A DNA stretch of 64,000 nt, taken from Variovorax paradoxus (GTDB taxonomy: Bacteria > Pseudomonadota > Gammaproteobacteria > Burkholderiales > Burkholderiaceae_C). Below, piece by piece: positions 45,092 to 55,877 of the stretch. Below the pieces are notes generated by a model that was not told where the DNA came from, did no database searches, and was given only the letters and a program-made list of their open reading frames with translations. A program made the position numbers and the translations under genes. How positions within the stretch are numbered: the stretch's first letter is position 1; the number at the start of each line of letters is the position of its first letter. The DNA lies in the NCBI RefSeq assembly GCF_009498455.1, contig NZ_CP045644.1, positions 1,643,001-1,707,000 on the forward strand, read 5' to 3'.

Positions 45092-45574
45092 ACCCGCCGT
45101 ATAGGCCTCGAGTCCGATGGTTACCACGGTGGCAATCTCGTCGCCCACGCTGGCGCGGAACTCGCGCTCGGCCTGCGTGACGGCGCGGCGGAAGGCGTCG
45201 AGCCAGGCCAGCCCGTCGGCCGTGAACAGCACACGCCGCGCGCGCGCATCGAGCGGGTCGGGCCCGCGCGTGACCAGCCCCCAGGCTTCGCACTGGTCGA
45301 CCAGCGTGCCCATGGCCTGCTTGGTCATGCCGGCGCGTTCGGCCAGCTCGGTCAGGCGCGAGCCCTCGCGTGCCAGGTGCCGCGTGATGTGGATGTGCGC
45401 GGCGCTCACCTGCGCACGCGCCGCGAGGTTCGACAGCGCCAGCGGCACCTCGATGTCGTGCGCGATCAGCGCCAGCACGCGTTCGTCGAAACGGCGCATG
45501 GCGTGGCCCAGCAGGCGGCCCAGGTGGGTCTGCCGCCAGGCATCGGGATCGGTCGGAAAAGCGGCGTCGGACAT
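45089..45574 (-). CDS. MarR-family transcriptional regulator
   Basis: 161 residues from the ATG at 45574. The wHTH is recognisable in AHIHITRHLAREGSRLTELAERAGMTKQAMGTLVDQCEAWGLVTRGPDPLDARARRVLFT. MarR dimers repress genes for drug, phenolic or oxidative stress response and often their own gene. The end of the gene is inside the palindromic element: its TAG stop is the last part of the outer arm. The divergent gene is recA, with a palindrome GTTTGCAAAC in between. Confidence 0.9.
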   Translation of the reverse strand: MSDAAFPTDPDAWRQTHLGRLLGHAMRRFDERVLALIAHDIEVPLALSNLAARAQVSAAHIHITRHLAREGSRLTELAERAGMTKQAMGTLVDQCEAWGLVTRGPDPLDARARRVLFTADGLAWLDAFRRAVTQAEREFRASVGDEIATVVTIGLEAYTAG

Positions 45575-45610
45575 GGCGCCGAATGGTAAGCCAAACTGAC
45601 CATAAAGTGG

Positions 45611-45620
45611 GTTTGCAAAC
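45611..45620. promoter_or_regulatory. Palindrome GTTTGCAAAC between MarR and recA
   Basis: A perfect 10-bp palindrome, 36 bp upstream of the MarR start. It fits a MarR dimer operator for autoregulation. No direct evidence. Confidence 0.4.
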
Positions 45621-45640
45621 TGCAATGAGCCCCTACACTA

Positions 45641-45656
45641 CTGTTCAAGCATCCAG
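45641..45656 (+). promoter_or_regulatory. Degenerate LexA (SOS) box upstream of recA
   Basis: CTGTTCAAGCATCCAG matches CTGT-N8-ACAG at 7 of 8 fixed bases (CCAG in place of ACAG). It lies 65 bp ahead of the recA start. recA genes are normally LexA-controlled. Confidence 0.5.
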
Positions 45657-45720
45657 CCTGTGGTTAAAAGCAGATGGATGAATCCCGACACAAACCGTTG
45701 ATATTCAAGGAGATTTCCAC

Positions 45721-46833
<1,113 letters not shown>

Positions 46834-46889
46834 GTTCGACAAGGCGGCCTTCGCGTGTTGCGTGGGCCGCGTGAGCGACCCACACCCGC

Positions 46890-47363
46890 ATGGCTTTCAG
46901 CGCCCCTTCCCTCAAAGGCCGCGCCCTGCGCCTCCTGAGCCAGCGCGAGCATTCGCGCGCGGAGCTGGAGCGCAAGCTGGCGAAGCACGAGGAAGAGCCC
47001 GGTACGCTGGCGAAGGCGCTCGACGAGCTGGCCGCCAAGGATTTCATCAGCGAGCCGCGCGTCGTGGCCTCGGTGCTGAACCAGCGCGCCGCCCGTTCGG
47101 GTGCCTTGCGCGTGAAGCAGGAACTGCAGGCCAAGGGCATCGCGCCCGAAGCCATCGCCGAGGCGGTGGCCGGTTTGCAGGAAACGGAAGTCGCGCGCGC
47201 CACGGCCCTGTGGCGCCGCCGCTTCGATGCGCCGCCGGGCGATGCCAAAGCGCGTGCGAAGCAGATGCGATTCCTGATGGCGCGCGGTTTCTCGGGCGCT
47301 GTCGTGTCCAAGGTGCTCAGGAGTGATTTCGATGACACAAGCGACGACAACCCCGACGAATGA
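46890..47363 (+). CDS. recX: Regulatory protein RecX
   Basis: 157 residues. The helical repeats start [61 protein letters not shown], the characteristic RecX pattern. It inhibits RecA filament growth. It lies 56 bp downstream of recA, the usual partner arrangement. The end overlaps the beginning of the next gene (47332). Confidence 0.95.
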   Translation: MAFSAPSLKGRALRLLSQREHSRAELERKLAKHEEEPGTLAKALDELAAKDFISEPRVVASVLNQRAARSGALRVKQELQAKGIAPEAIAEAVAGLQETEVARATALWRRRFDAPPGDAKARAKQMRFLMARGFSGAVVSKVLRSDFDDTSDDNPDE

Positions 47364-47772
47364 AGGCGGCGCGCTCTCCCGCGTCATCACGCAGCGTGTG
47401 AACTGCGAATGGCGCGACGCCTATGCGCTCGCGTCCGACCCCAAGCGGCTGCCTGACTGGGCCAGCGGCCTTTCGAAAAGTGCGCTGGTGCCGCACGGCG
47501 ACCACTGGGTCGTGCGCACGCCCGAAAGCGGCGAGGCCCGCATGCGCTTTGCGCCGCCCAATGAGTTCGGCGTGCTCGACCACTGGGTGGCGCCCGAAGG
47601 CGTGCCCGAGGTCTACCTGCCGTTTCGTGTGATCGGCGTGGCGCCGGGCGTGTGCGAGTTGCAGTTCACGCTGCTGCGCCAGCCGCACATGGACGACGCA
47701 GCCTTTGCGCGCGATGCCGACTGGATCGCGCGCGACCTGCAGGCCCTGCGCCGCCTGCTCGAGGCGGGCTGA
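47332..47772 (+). CDS. SRPBCC/polyketide cyclase-like protein
   Basis: 146 residues from the ATG at 47332, which overlaps the end of recX by 32 bp. The pattern VITQRVNCEWRDAYALASDPKRLPDWASGLSKSALVPHGDHWVVRTPESGEARMRFAP is of the START/Bet v1-like helix-grip fold, with a hydrophobic ligand cavity. No catalytic residues are evident. It is probably co-transcribed with recA-recX, but its role there is unknown. Confidence 0.7.
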   Translation: MTQATTTPTNEGGALSRVITQRVNCEWRDAYALASDPKRLPDWASGLSKSALVPHGDHWVVRTPESGEARMRFAPPNEFGVLDHWVAPEGVPEVYLPFRVIGVAPGVCELQFTLLRQPHMDDAAFARDADWIARDLQALRRLLEAG

Positions 47773-47784
47773 GCCGGGTCTGGC

Positions 47785-48225
47785 TTACTCCGCGGCGGCG
47801 ACTTCGTCGGCCAGCGGGTTCTCGGCCTTGTACGAGGCGATGTCGCGCACGTTCTTCTGCACCGCCACTGCGCCGAACAGGCTCAGCAGAAAGGCCATGG
47901 CGTAGAAACCTTTTTCGCTCGCGGCCAGCGAGGCGTTGAACAGGCCCACGGCCAGCAGGCCGACCGACAGCAGCAGCGAGACCCAGCACAGGCCGAAGTA
48001 GATGCCCGTGACCGAGATCCCCTCAAGCCGGTCGCGCACCGTCTTTTGCAGCGACACGGCAGAGAACAGGCCGTACATCAGGATGGTGAAGTAGTAGCCC
48101 TTCTCGTTGAGCTGCATCGCGGCATTCCACAGCCCGAGCAGGTAGACGATGGCACCGATGATCAGCGCGGCCCAGGAGGCGGCGACGAATGCAGCGGTCG
48201 GTTTCTGAAATCTGACGGTTCCCAT
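47785..48225 (-). CDS. yiaA: YiaA/YiaB family inner membrane protein
   Basis: 146 residues with four hydrophobic segments, arranged as two YiaAB repeats: [62 protein letters not shown] and [23 protein letters not shown]. The duplicated xFSAVSLQK/xFGAVAVQK motif is characteristic. Inner membrane, stress-associated in enterobacteria, with no known activity. Confidence 0.9.
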   Translation of the reverse strand: MGTVRFQKPTAAFVAASWAALIIGAIVYLLGLWNAAMQLNEKGYYFTILMYGLFSAVSLQKTVRDRLEGISVTGIYFGLCWVSLLLSVGLLAVGLFNASLAASEKGFYAMAFLLSLFGAVAVQKNVRDIASYKAENPLADEVAAAE

Positions 48226-48338
48226 GGCGATCCTCCTCGTTGTTGTGTGGCGCGATTATGGTGCGGGAAGGCGGTGGCATGATCGCCGGCGACCGGCCTC
48301 CCAGGAGGCGGCTTTCCAAAAAACCGGAGGAACCGTTC

Positions 48339-49073
48339 ATGTCGTCACAACCCGCTCGTCCGCAGTCTCTCGTTCGCACCGGCGCCAAGGTCGGCTTCGC
48401 CTTCGCCGGCTCGGCCATCAAGGGCGCGCTGATCGGCCTGTTCCTCGGCGGCGGCGTGTTCTTCTATTACCTGAGCCAGCTGCAGGGGCCCGGCAACCCG
48501 GCCGCGCGGGCCGGCGGTGCGGGTGCCATCGTGGCCCTGATCACGTCGCCGCCGCTGCTGGTGGCCGTGCTGCTGGCGCTGTTCGTCGGCGTGTACTTTC
48601 TGCTCGGCGTGCAGCAGGGCCGCGCCCGCGCGATGCAGCATGTGGTCGTGGCGCGTGGCGAGGCCGTGTCGCAGCGGCTCGGCGACGCGATCGCGGGCCG
48701 CATCGAAGCCATGCCCCGCACCCACGGCGGGCTGCAGCGCGTGGCCGACTGGTTGTCGCCCGACGCCCTGTGCCAGCAGCTCGCGCCGATGCTCGGCGAA
48801 GGCCGCGCCGTGCGCACCGTGGTCGGCTTCGTGCTGGCCCGCCTGCCCCTGAGCGAGATGCTGGCCGAGTGGCAGCAGGAGCGTGCCGCGCACGGTGCAG
48901 CCGCACCGGCGACGGGCGAAGGCGCCGCGCAAGATCCCGCGCTGCGCGCGCTGCTCACGCGCCGCATCCACGAGGTGCTGCAGGACATGGCGACGCCTTC
49001 GCGCACGCCCTTCTTCATCGCGCTGGCCGTGCATGCGGTCCTGCTGGGCGTGGGGCTGTGGCTCGTGCGCTGA
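48339..49073 (+). CDS. Uncharacterised membrane protein
   Basis: 244 residues from the ATG at 48339, preceded by GGAGG. It has an N-terminal span pair (KGALIGLFLGGGVFFYYLSQL and IVALITSPPLLVAVLLALFVGVYFLLG), a cytosolic middle part with GEAVSQRLGDAIAGRIEAMPRTHGGLQ, and a C-terminal span (FIALAVHAVLLGVGLWLV). Function unknown; the family is not recognised. Confidence 0.7.
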   Translation: MSSQPARPQSLVRTGAKVGFAFAGSAIKGALIGLFLGGGVFFYYLSQLQGPGNPAARAGGAGAIVALITSPPLLVAVLLALFVGVYFLLGVQQGRARAMQHVVVARGEAVSQRLGDAIAGRIEAMPRTHGGLQRVADWLSPDALCQQLAPMLGEGRAVRTVVGFVLARLPLSEMLAEWQQERAAHGAAAPATGEGAAQDPALRALLTRRIHEVLQDMATPSRTPFFIALAVHAVLLGVGLWLVR

Positions 49074-49206
49074 GCCCGACCGTCTTCGTTGGGCTTGGGG
49101 CGCGCAGCCGCCCTCGCGCTGACGCCTCGGCCACAATGAGCGCCCGCGCAGGCCTTGCGGCATGCGCGGCATCCATGCCCCCCTGTTCGCCCTCCGCCCT
49201 GCTTTC

Positions 49207-50157
49207 ATGATCGTCCGGAAACGCCCGTCCGGGCTCAAGCTGTTCCTGTCCTGGCGGGGCTCCGTCCTGCCGCGCATCGCCGCGGCGCTCGCGCTCAACG
49301 TGATCGTGGCCATCGTCGTCACGGTGCTGCATGGGCGCTTCGGCTCGATCAAGATTCCGCTCGGCACCGTGCCCTTCGCGCTGCTCGGCTTGCCGCTGGC
49401 GATTTTCCTGGGCTTTCGCAACACCGCGGCCTACGACCGTTTCTGGGAAGCGCGCAAGCTCTGGGGCGAGGTGATCCTGCGTTCGCGCAACCTGGCGCGC
49501 CAATGCCAGAGCCTCATCGACGGCGATACGCCGGTGAATGCTGGCGCCGACACCGTCCGTCGCCTGGACGATCTGCGCGTGTGCATGACCTTGCGCGCCG
49601 CGGCTTTTGCCCATGCGCTGCGCCATCAGTTGCGCGGCACCGACGCCGCCGCCGACACCCGGCCCTTCCTGCGCGAAGCGGAATGGCAGGGCCTGACGCA
49701 GGTCGCCAACCGGCCGCATGCGCTGCTGATGCACATGGGCGCCGACCTGCGCGAAGCGCTGCGCGCGCGACGCATCGACCCGGCGCTGGCGGCGGGCGTC
49801 GACGGCACGCTGTCGGCGCTGAGCGCGGCGGCCGCGTCGTGCGAGCGCATCCTCAGCACGCCCATTCCCTTTTCGTACACGCTGCTGCTGCACCGCACGG
49901 CGTACCTCTACTGCTACCTGCTGCCCTTCGGGCTGGTGGACTCCGTCGGATTCATGACGCCGGTGGTGGTGCTGATCGTGGCCTACACCTTCTTCGGCCT
50001 GGACGCGCTCGGCGACGAGATCGAGGAGCCCTTCGGCACCGAGTCGAACGACCTGCCGCTTGAGGCGCTGTGCCGCACGCTCGAGATCGACCTGTGCCAG
50101 TCGGTGGGCGCTCCGGCGCCGGCGCCGATGGTGCCGGTCGATTACTTCCTGCGCTGA
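49207..50157 (+). CDS. Bestrophin-like (UPF0187/YneE) membrane protein
   Basis: 316 residues from the ATG at 49207. Hydrophobic segments flank the region FGSIKIPLGTVPFALLGLPLAIFLGFRNTAAYDRFWEARKLWGEVILRSRNLARQ, the bestrophin signature, and the end has the acidic stretch DALGDEIEEPFGTESNDLPLEALCRTLEIDL. Bacterial bestrophins form pentameric ion channels (sodium or chloride). Inner membrane location expected. It ends before a terminator hairpin. Confidence 0.9.
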   Translation: MIVRKRPSGLKLFLSWRGSVLPRIAAALALNVIVAIVVTVLHGRFGSIKIPLGTVPFALLGLPLAIFLGFRNTAAYDRFWEARKLWGEVILRSRNLARQCQSLIDGDTPVNAGADTVRRLDDLRVCMTLRAAAFAHALRHQLRGTDAAADTRPFLREAEWQGLTQVANRPHALLMHMGADLREALRARRIDPALAAGVDGTLSALSAAAASCERILSTPIPFSYTLLLHRTAYLYCYLLPFGLVDSVGFMTPVVVLIVAYTFFGLDALGDEIEEPFGTESNDLPLEALCRTLEIDLCQSVGAPAPAPMVPVDYFLR

Positions 50158-50185
50158 CGTCCGCCCCAGGGGCCCGACGGAAAGC

Positions 50186-50218
50186 AAAAAGGCCGGTCCT
50201 TGCGGGCCGGCCTTTCTT
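50186..50218. terminator. Bidirectional terminator between bestrophin-like gene and argC
   Basis: A GGCCGG/CCGGCC stem with extra pairs lies between an A-run on the left and T-rich CTTTCTTGT on the right. It is 29 bp past the 50157 stop and 23 bp beyond the argC end, so it serves convergent genes. Confidence 0.85.
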
Positions 50219-50240
50219 GTCTGTCAGCGGTTGAAGTGGC

Positions 50241-51164
50241 TCAGAGACCGAGCATCAGCTTGAGGTTCTGCACCGCAGCGCCGCTGGCGCCCTTGCCCAG
50301 GTTGTCCAGGCGCGCGATCACCACGGCGTGGCGGTGGTCCTCGTTCGGGAACACGCGGATCTCGAGCTGGTTGGTGTCGTTGAGCGCCAGCGCGTCGAGC
50401 TTGCCGTCGTCGGTCGGTGGCAGCACCTTCACGAACTGCTCGGGCGTGTTGCTCTTGGCGTAGTGGGCGGCCAGGGCTTCTTGCAGGTCGCCAGCCTTGG
50501 GCTTGCCGGGCAGCAGGTCGAGGTGCAGCGGCAGCTGCACCAGCATGCCCTGCTTGAAATTGCCCACCGACGGAATGAAGACCGGGCGGCGCGTGAGGCC
50601 GGTGTAGGTCATGATTTCGGGGATGTGCTTGTGCTTCAGGCCCAGCGCGTAGGTCTCGAACAGCGGCGCCTTGCCGGCTTCGTAGTCCTCGATCATGGTC
50701 CGGCCGCCGCCCGAATAGCCGCTCACCGAAGGCAGCGACACCGGGAAGTCAGCCGGCAGCAGGCCCGCATCGACCAGCGGGCGCACCATGGCGATCGCGC
50801 CGGTGGCGTAGCAGCCGGGGTTGCCGACGCGGTCGGCCTGGGCCACCGCCTGCCAGTGGCCCGCAACGAGTTCGGGGAAGCCGAAGACCCAGCCCGGCGC
50901 GATGCGGTGGGCGGTCGAGGCGTCGATGATCTTGGGCTTTTGGCCCGGGAGCTGGTCGATCAGCGCGACCGACTCGCGCGCCGCGTCGTCGTGCAGGCAC
51001 AGCACCACGAGGTCGACGCCGGCCATGAGCTCGCGCTTGGCGGCCACGTCCTTGCGCAGCTCGGGCGCGATGCTCACAAGTTCGATGTGCGGCATCGTCT
51101 GCAGCCGCTCGCGAATTTGCAGGCCGGTGGTGCCGGCTTCGCCGTCGATGAAAACCTTGGCCAT
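50241..51164 (-). CDS. argC: N-acetyl-gamma-glutamyl-phosphate reductase
   Basis: 307 residues, the short type 2 ArgC. The start [19 protein letters not shown] is the NADP-binding loop, and the catalytic Cys118 lies in [17 protein letters not shown]. It reduces N-acetylglutamyl phosphate to the semialdehyde in arginine biosynthesis. The gene stands alone here, divergent from sucC. Confidence 0.95.
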   Translation of the reverse strand: MAKVFIDGEAGTTGLQIRERLQTMPHIELVSIAPELRKDVAAKRELMAGVDLVVLCLHDDAARESVALIDQLPGQKPKIIDASTAHRIAPGWVFGFPELVAGHWQAVAQADRVGNPGCYATGAIAMVRPLVDAGLLPADFPVSLPSVSGYSGGGRTMIEDYEAGKAPLFETYALGLKHKHIPEIMTYTGLTRRPVFIPSVGNFKQGMLVQLPLHLDLLPGKPKAGDLQEALAAHYAKSNTPEQFVKVLPPTDDGKLDALALNDTNQLEIRVFPNEDHRHAVVIARLDNLGKGASGAAVQNLKLMLGL

Positions 51165-51371
51165 ATCGGAGTATGCGTAGAGTGGCTAGAAGAAAGTACG
51201 TATTGACCGCAACCGCACATCAAGTATTGGTGCGGCGCACCATGATACAGTCCGCGGTTGTTCGCCGCCCCCAGCCGTCAGGCTGCCGTCGCCCGCGAAC
51301 AACAGAGCAGAAACAACAGTCTCACTCCCGATCTCCCGTTCTCAACCTCCTCCTTCCGAGAGACATCCCTC

Positions 51372-52538
<1,167 letters not shown>

Positions 52539-52548
52539 GGAAAAAGTC

Positions 52549-53442
52549 ATGTCGATCTACATCAACAAAGACACCAAAGTCATCACGCAAGGCATCACCG
52601 GCAAGACCGGTCAGTTCCACACCGAGAAGTGCCAGGAATACGCGAACGGCAAGAACGCCTTCGTGGCCGGCGTGAACCCGAAGAAGGCCGGCGAGTCGAT
52701 CTTCAACATCCCGATCTTCGGTTCGGTGAAGGAAGCCGCCACGCAGACCGGCGCCACCGTGTCGGTGATCTACGTGCCGCCGGCAGGCGCCGCAGCCGCC
52801 ATCTGGGAAGCCGTCGAAGCCGACCTGGACATGGCGATCTGCATCACCGAAGGCATCCCGGTTCGGGACATGCTCGAAGTGCGCAACCGCATGAAGGCCA
52901 AGGAAGCGGCCGGTGGCAAGAAGACCTTGCTGCTGGGCCCGAACTGCCCCGGCCTGATCACGCCCGACGAAATCAAGATCGGCATCATGCCCGGCCACAT
53001 CCACCGCAAGGGCCGCATCGGCGTGGTCTCGCGCTCGGGCACGCTGACGTACGAAGCCGTGGCTCAACTGACGGAAATCGGCCTGGGCCAATCGTCGGCA
53101 GTCGGCATCGGCGGCGACCCGATCAACGGCCTGAAGCACATCGACGTGATGCAAGCCTTCAACGACGATCCCGAAACCGACGCCGTCATCATGATCGGTG
53201 AAATCGGCGGCCCCGACGAAGCTGACGCAGCCCGCTGGTGCAAGGACAACATGAAGAAGCCGGTCGTCGGTTTCATCGCCGGTGTCACCGCCCCTCCCGG
53301 CAAGCGCATGGGCCACGCCGGCGCGCTGATCTCGGGCGGTGCCGACACGGCCGAAGCCAAGCTCGCCATCATGGAAGAGTGCGGCTTCACCGTGACGCGC
53401 AACTTCTCGGAGCTGGCAAAGCTGCTCAAGGGCAAGCTCTAA
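52549..53442 (+). CDS. sucD: Succinate--CoA ligase, alpha subunit
   Basis: 297 residues. The CoA-binding start [28 protein letters not shown] and the phospho-His region [24 protein letters not shown] (active-site His in GHAGAL) are typical. Partner of SucC, cytosolic. Terminated by the hairpin at 53498-53532. Confidence 0.97.
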   Translation: MSIYINKDTKVITQGITGKTGQFHTEKCQEYANGKNAFVAGVNPKKAGESIFNIPIFGSVKEAATQTGATVSVIYVPPAGAAAAIWEAVEADLDMAICITEGIPVRDMLEVRNRMKAKEAAGGKKTLLLGPNCPGLITPDEIKIGIMPGHIHRKGRIGVVSRSGTLTYEAVAQLTEIGLGQSSAVGIGGDPINGLKHIDVMQAFNDDPETDAVIMIGEIGGPDEADAARWCKDNMKKPVVGFIAGVTAPPGKRMGHAGALISGGADTAEAKLAIMEECGFTVTRNFSELAKLLKGKL

Positions 53443-53497
53443 AAAGCACTCGTACCGCAGGCGGCATTCCCGCCGCTCGCATTACCACGCAGAAATG

Positions 53498-53532
53498 AAA
53501 AAGCGCCCGCATTGAGTTGCGGGCGCTTTTTT
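53498..53532 (+). terminator. Rho-independent terminator after sucCD
   Basis: Perfect stem GCGCCCGC/GCGGGCGC with an A5 run before and T6 run after, 56 bp past the sucD stop. Confidence 0.95.
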
Positions 53533-53558
53533 AACTACAACACAGTGGAATCAGAGAC

Positions 53559-54242
53559 ATGGAACTTCTTCAAAGCACGGACTTCTGGATCGGCCTGATC
53601 AAGATCGTCTGGATCAACATCATCCTGTCGGGCGACAACGCCGTCGTGATTGCCATGGCGGCGCGATCGCTGCCGCCCGCGCAACAGAAAAAAGCCGTGC
53701 TGTTCGGCTCGGGCGCGGCCGTGGTGCTGCGCATCGTGCTGACGGTGGTGGCGGCCAAGCTGCTGGCGCTGCCTTACCTGCAGATCATCGGCGGCCTGCT
53801 GCTGCTGTGGATCGGCCTGCAGCTCTTGAGCGAGGAAGATGACGGCGAAGGCGAGTCCAAGGAGTACGGCAGCATGTTCGTGGCCGTCCGGACCATCCTG
53901 CTGGCCGACCTGGTGATGAGCCTGGACAACGTGATCGCCGTGGCGGCCGCCGCGCAAGGCAGCATGGTGCTGCTGGTGTTGGGTTTGGCCATCAGCATCC
54001 CCTTGGTGATTTTCGGCAGCACGCTCATGATCAAGCTCATGGAACGCTTCCCGATCATCGTCATGCTGGGCGCCGCGCTGATCGGCTGGGTCGGCGGCGA
54101 GACCATCGTGAGCGACGTGTCGCTGCACGACATGCTGGCAGCCAACCCCTGGATGCACTACGCGGGCGCAATCGCCGGCGTGGTGATCGTCGTGGCCCTG
54201 GGCCGCTTTCTGCAACGGCGCGCACGCGCTGCTGCGCACTGA
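53559..54242 (+). CDS. TerC family integral membrane protein
   Basis: 227 residues with seven or so hydrophobic segments. Family motifs are WINIILSGDNAVVIAMAAR and LADLVMSLDNVIAVAAAAQGS, with conserved Asp/Asn in the membrane that likely bind metal (the SGDNAVVIA and SLDNVIAVA pair). YjbE/TerC proteins export manganese during translation of membrane proteins or mediate tellurite resistance in other species. It is 116 bp after sucD and 29 bp before the phosphatase gene, so linked transcription is possible. Confidence 0.92.
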   Translation: MELLQSTDFWIGLIKIVWINIILSGDNAVVIAMAARSLPPAQQKKAVLFGSGAAVVLRIVLTVVAAKLLALPYLQIIGGLLLLWIGLQLLSEEDDGEGESKEYGSMFVAVRTILLADLVMSLDNVIAVAAAAQGSMVLLVLGLAISIPLVIFGSTLMIKLMERFPIIVMLGAALIGWVGGETIVSDVSLHDMLAANPWMHYAGAIAGVVIVVALGRFLQRRARAAAH

Positions 54243-54271
54243 ACTTCAAAAAAAGCGAGCGCTGACAAACG

Positions 54272-55081
54272 ATGGCAGGTGTTGGCGTTTCCCTTTTCTC
54301 CAGTCGACCGGCCCTGAGCTGGGAGTTTGCGGCACTGACCGATGTCGGGCGCCTGCGCGCCCACAACGAAGACGCGGTGCATGTCGATCCCGCCCTCGGC
54401 CTGGCGCTGCTGGCCGACGGCATGGGCGGCTACAAGGGCGGCGAGGTGGCCAGTGCCATGGCCATTTCGCTGATGCACGCGAGCTTCGGCCGCTGGTTCG
54501 CCCAGGCCGGCATGCAGGCGCCCGCCCGCGTGGTCCGGCGTGCGCTGCAGGCGGCCACCGACGAGGCCAACGGCGCCATCCTCCAGGCCGGCATCACCCA
54601 CGAAGAGCTGCGGGGCATGGGCACGACCCTGGTGCTGGCGGCGTTTCGTCCGCAGCGCGTGGTGGTCGGCCACATCGGCGATTCGCGCTGCTACCGCCTG
54701 CGCAACAACAAGCTGGAGCAGCTCACGCGCGACCATTCGCTGCGCCAGCAGCAGCTCGACGCCGGGGCCATTACCCCGGAAGAGGCCCTGAACTCCCCCA
54801 CCCGCAACCTCGTGACGCGCGCTGTGGGGGTGGAAGCCCAGGTCTTGCTGGAGATGCACGAGCACAGCGCCAGGCCGGGCGACCTGTACATGCTGTGCTC
54901 CGACGGACTCAGCGAGATGGTGCCGGATGCGCAGCTTTTCACGCTTTTGACTCGCGATCTCGGCCTCAAGGAGATGGCTTCACTTTTGGTTGCAATTTCA
55001 AACGACAATGGCGGACGGGATAACATTTCAGTTGTTCTGGCCAAGGCGGGCGTTAGCGAAGCGACCCGCGGGGCCATGTAG
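54272..55081 (+). CDS. PP2C-type Ser/Thr protein phosphatase
   Basis: 269 residues. The motifs run in order: TDVGRLRAHNEDAVHVD, LLADGMGGYKGGEVAS (metal-binding Asp), GMGTTLVLAAF, GHIGDSRCYRL, LTRDHSLRQQQ, NLVTRAVGVE, YMLCSDGLSEMV and ISNDNGGRDNISVVLAK. This is a Mn/Mg-dependent cytosolic phosphatase. The next gene encodes an FHA protein (phosphothreonine reader), so they likely form a reversible phosphorylation circuit; a kinase gene is not in this window. Confidence 0.93.
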   Translation: MAGVGVSLFSSRPALSWEFAALTDVGRLRAHNEDAVHVDPALGLALLADGMGGYKGGEVASAMAISLMHASFGRWFAQAGMQAPARVVRRALQAATDEANGAILQAGITHEELRGMGTTLVLAAFRPQRVVVGHIGDSRCYRLRNNKLEQLTRDHSLRQQQLDAGAITPEEALNSPTRNLVTRAVGVEAQVLLEMHEHSARPGDLYMLCSDGLSEMVPDAQLFTLLTRDLGLKEMASLLVAISNDNGGRDNISVVLAKAGVSEATRGAM

Positions 55082-55154
55082 CAGCCAACCCAGGCGGCGG
55101 ACCGTTTGCGCCGCCTGAGGGTGCTGGATCTTTGCAAACGGGGAGTAATCGGCC

Positions 55155-55805
55155 ATGCCGAAGATGATCATTTCGGTCGATGGCGTCGTCATCGGCCAAG
55201 TGGCGCTCGCCAAGAATCGCACGACGTTGGGCCGGCGCGCCTACAACGACATCGTGATCGACAATCTTGCCGTCAGCGGCGAGCATGCCGTGCTGCACAT
55301 GAGCGGCGGCGAAGTCGAAATTGAAGATCTCAACAGCACCAACGGCACCTACGTCAATGCGCTCGCCATCCAGAAGCAGGCGCTCCAGGACAACGACGTC
55401 ATCGAGGTCGGTGGCTGTCGCATCCATTTCCGCTCGCACAGCAACCTCATGGCCGGCCCCGGCTCCGTGCGGGCCTCGCTCTCCGAGTATTCGACACCGA
55501 TGCCGCTCTCGTCGGCGCCCACCGAATCGGGCGCGCTGGTCGAGCTGGGCGTGCCCATGCTGCGTGTGCTCTCGGGCACCAACGAAGGCCAGGACGTCCC
55601 GCTGCAGAAGGTGGTCACCACCATCGGCAAGCCCGGCGTGGCCGTGGCTGTCGTCACGCGTCGCCGACAAGGCTACGTGGCTGCCACCGTTGTGGGCAGC
55701 GTCACGCTCAACGGCGCGCCGCTGGGCGCCGAAGCCGTCGCGCTGCAGGAAGGTGACGTGCTCGAACTCGGCGGCGCCACGCGCATGCAGTTCGTCCGGA
55801 TCTGA
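55155..55805 (+). CDS. FHA domain protein (two FHA-like repeats)
   Basis: 216 residues. The first FHA domain (about 16-85) has the key contacts TTLGRRAYNDIVIDNLAVSGEHAVLHMSGGEVEIEDLNSTNGTYVN (GR, SxEH and NG). The second half (from about 130) is a degenerate FHA-like fold with VTTIGKPGVAVAVVTRRRQGYVAA and LNGAPL. FHA domains read phosphothreonine on partner proteins. It lies between PP2C phosphatase and the cyclase gene and may link them. Confidence 0.88.
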   Translation: MPKMIISVDGVVIGQVALAKNRTTLGRRAYNDIVIDNLAVSGEHAVLHMSGGEVEIEDLNSTNGTYVNALAIQKQALQDNDVIEVGGCRIHFRSHSNLMAGPGSVRASLSEYSTPMPLSSAPTESGALVELGVPMLRVLSGTNEGQDVPLQKVVTTIGKPGVAVAVVTRRRQGYVAATVVGSVTLNGAPLGAEAVALQEGDVLELGGATRMQFVRI

Positions 55806-55877
55806 GTCGGCGGGGGCGCCCTTCTCCGCTCCCCGTTTTTTTGCCGTCAGGTCACCGTTGTCCAAGGCTGATCGGCC

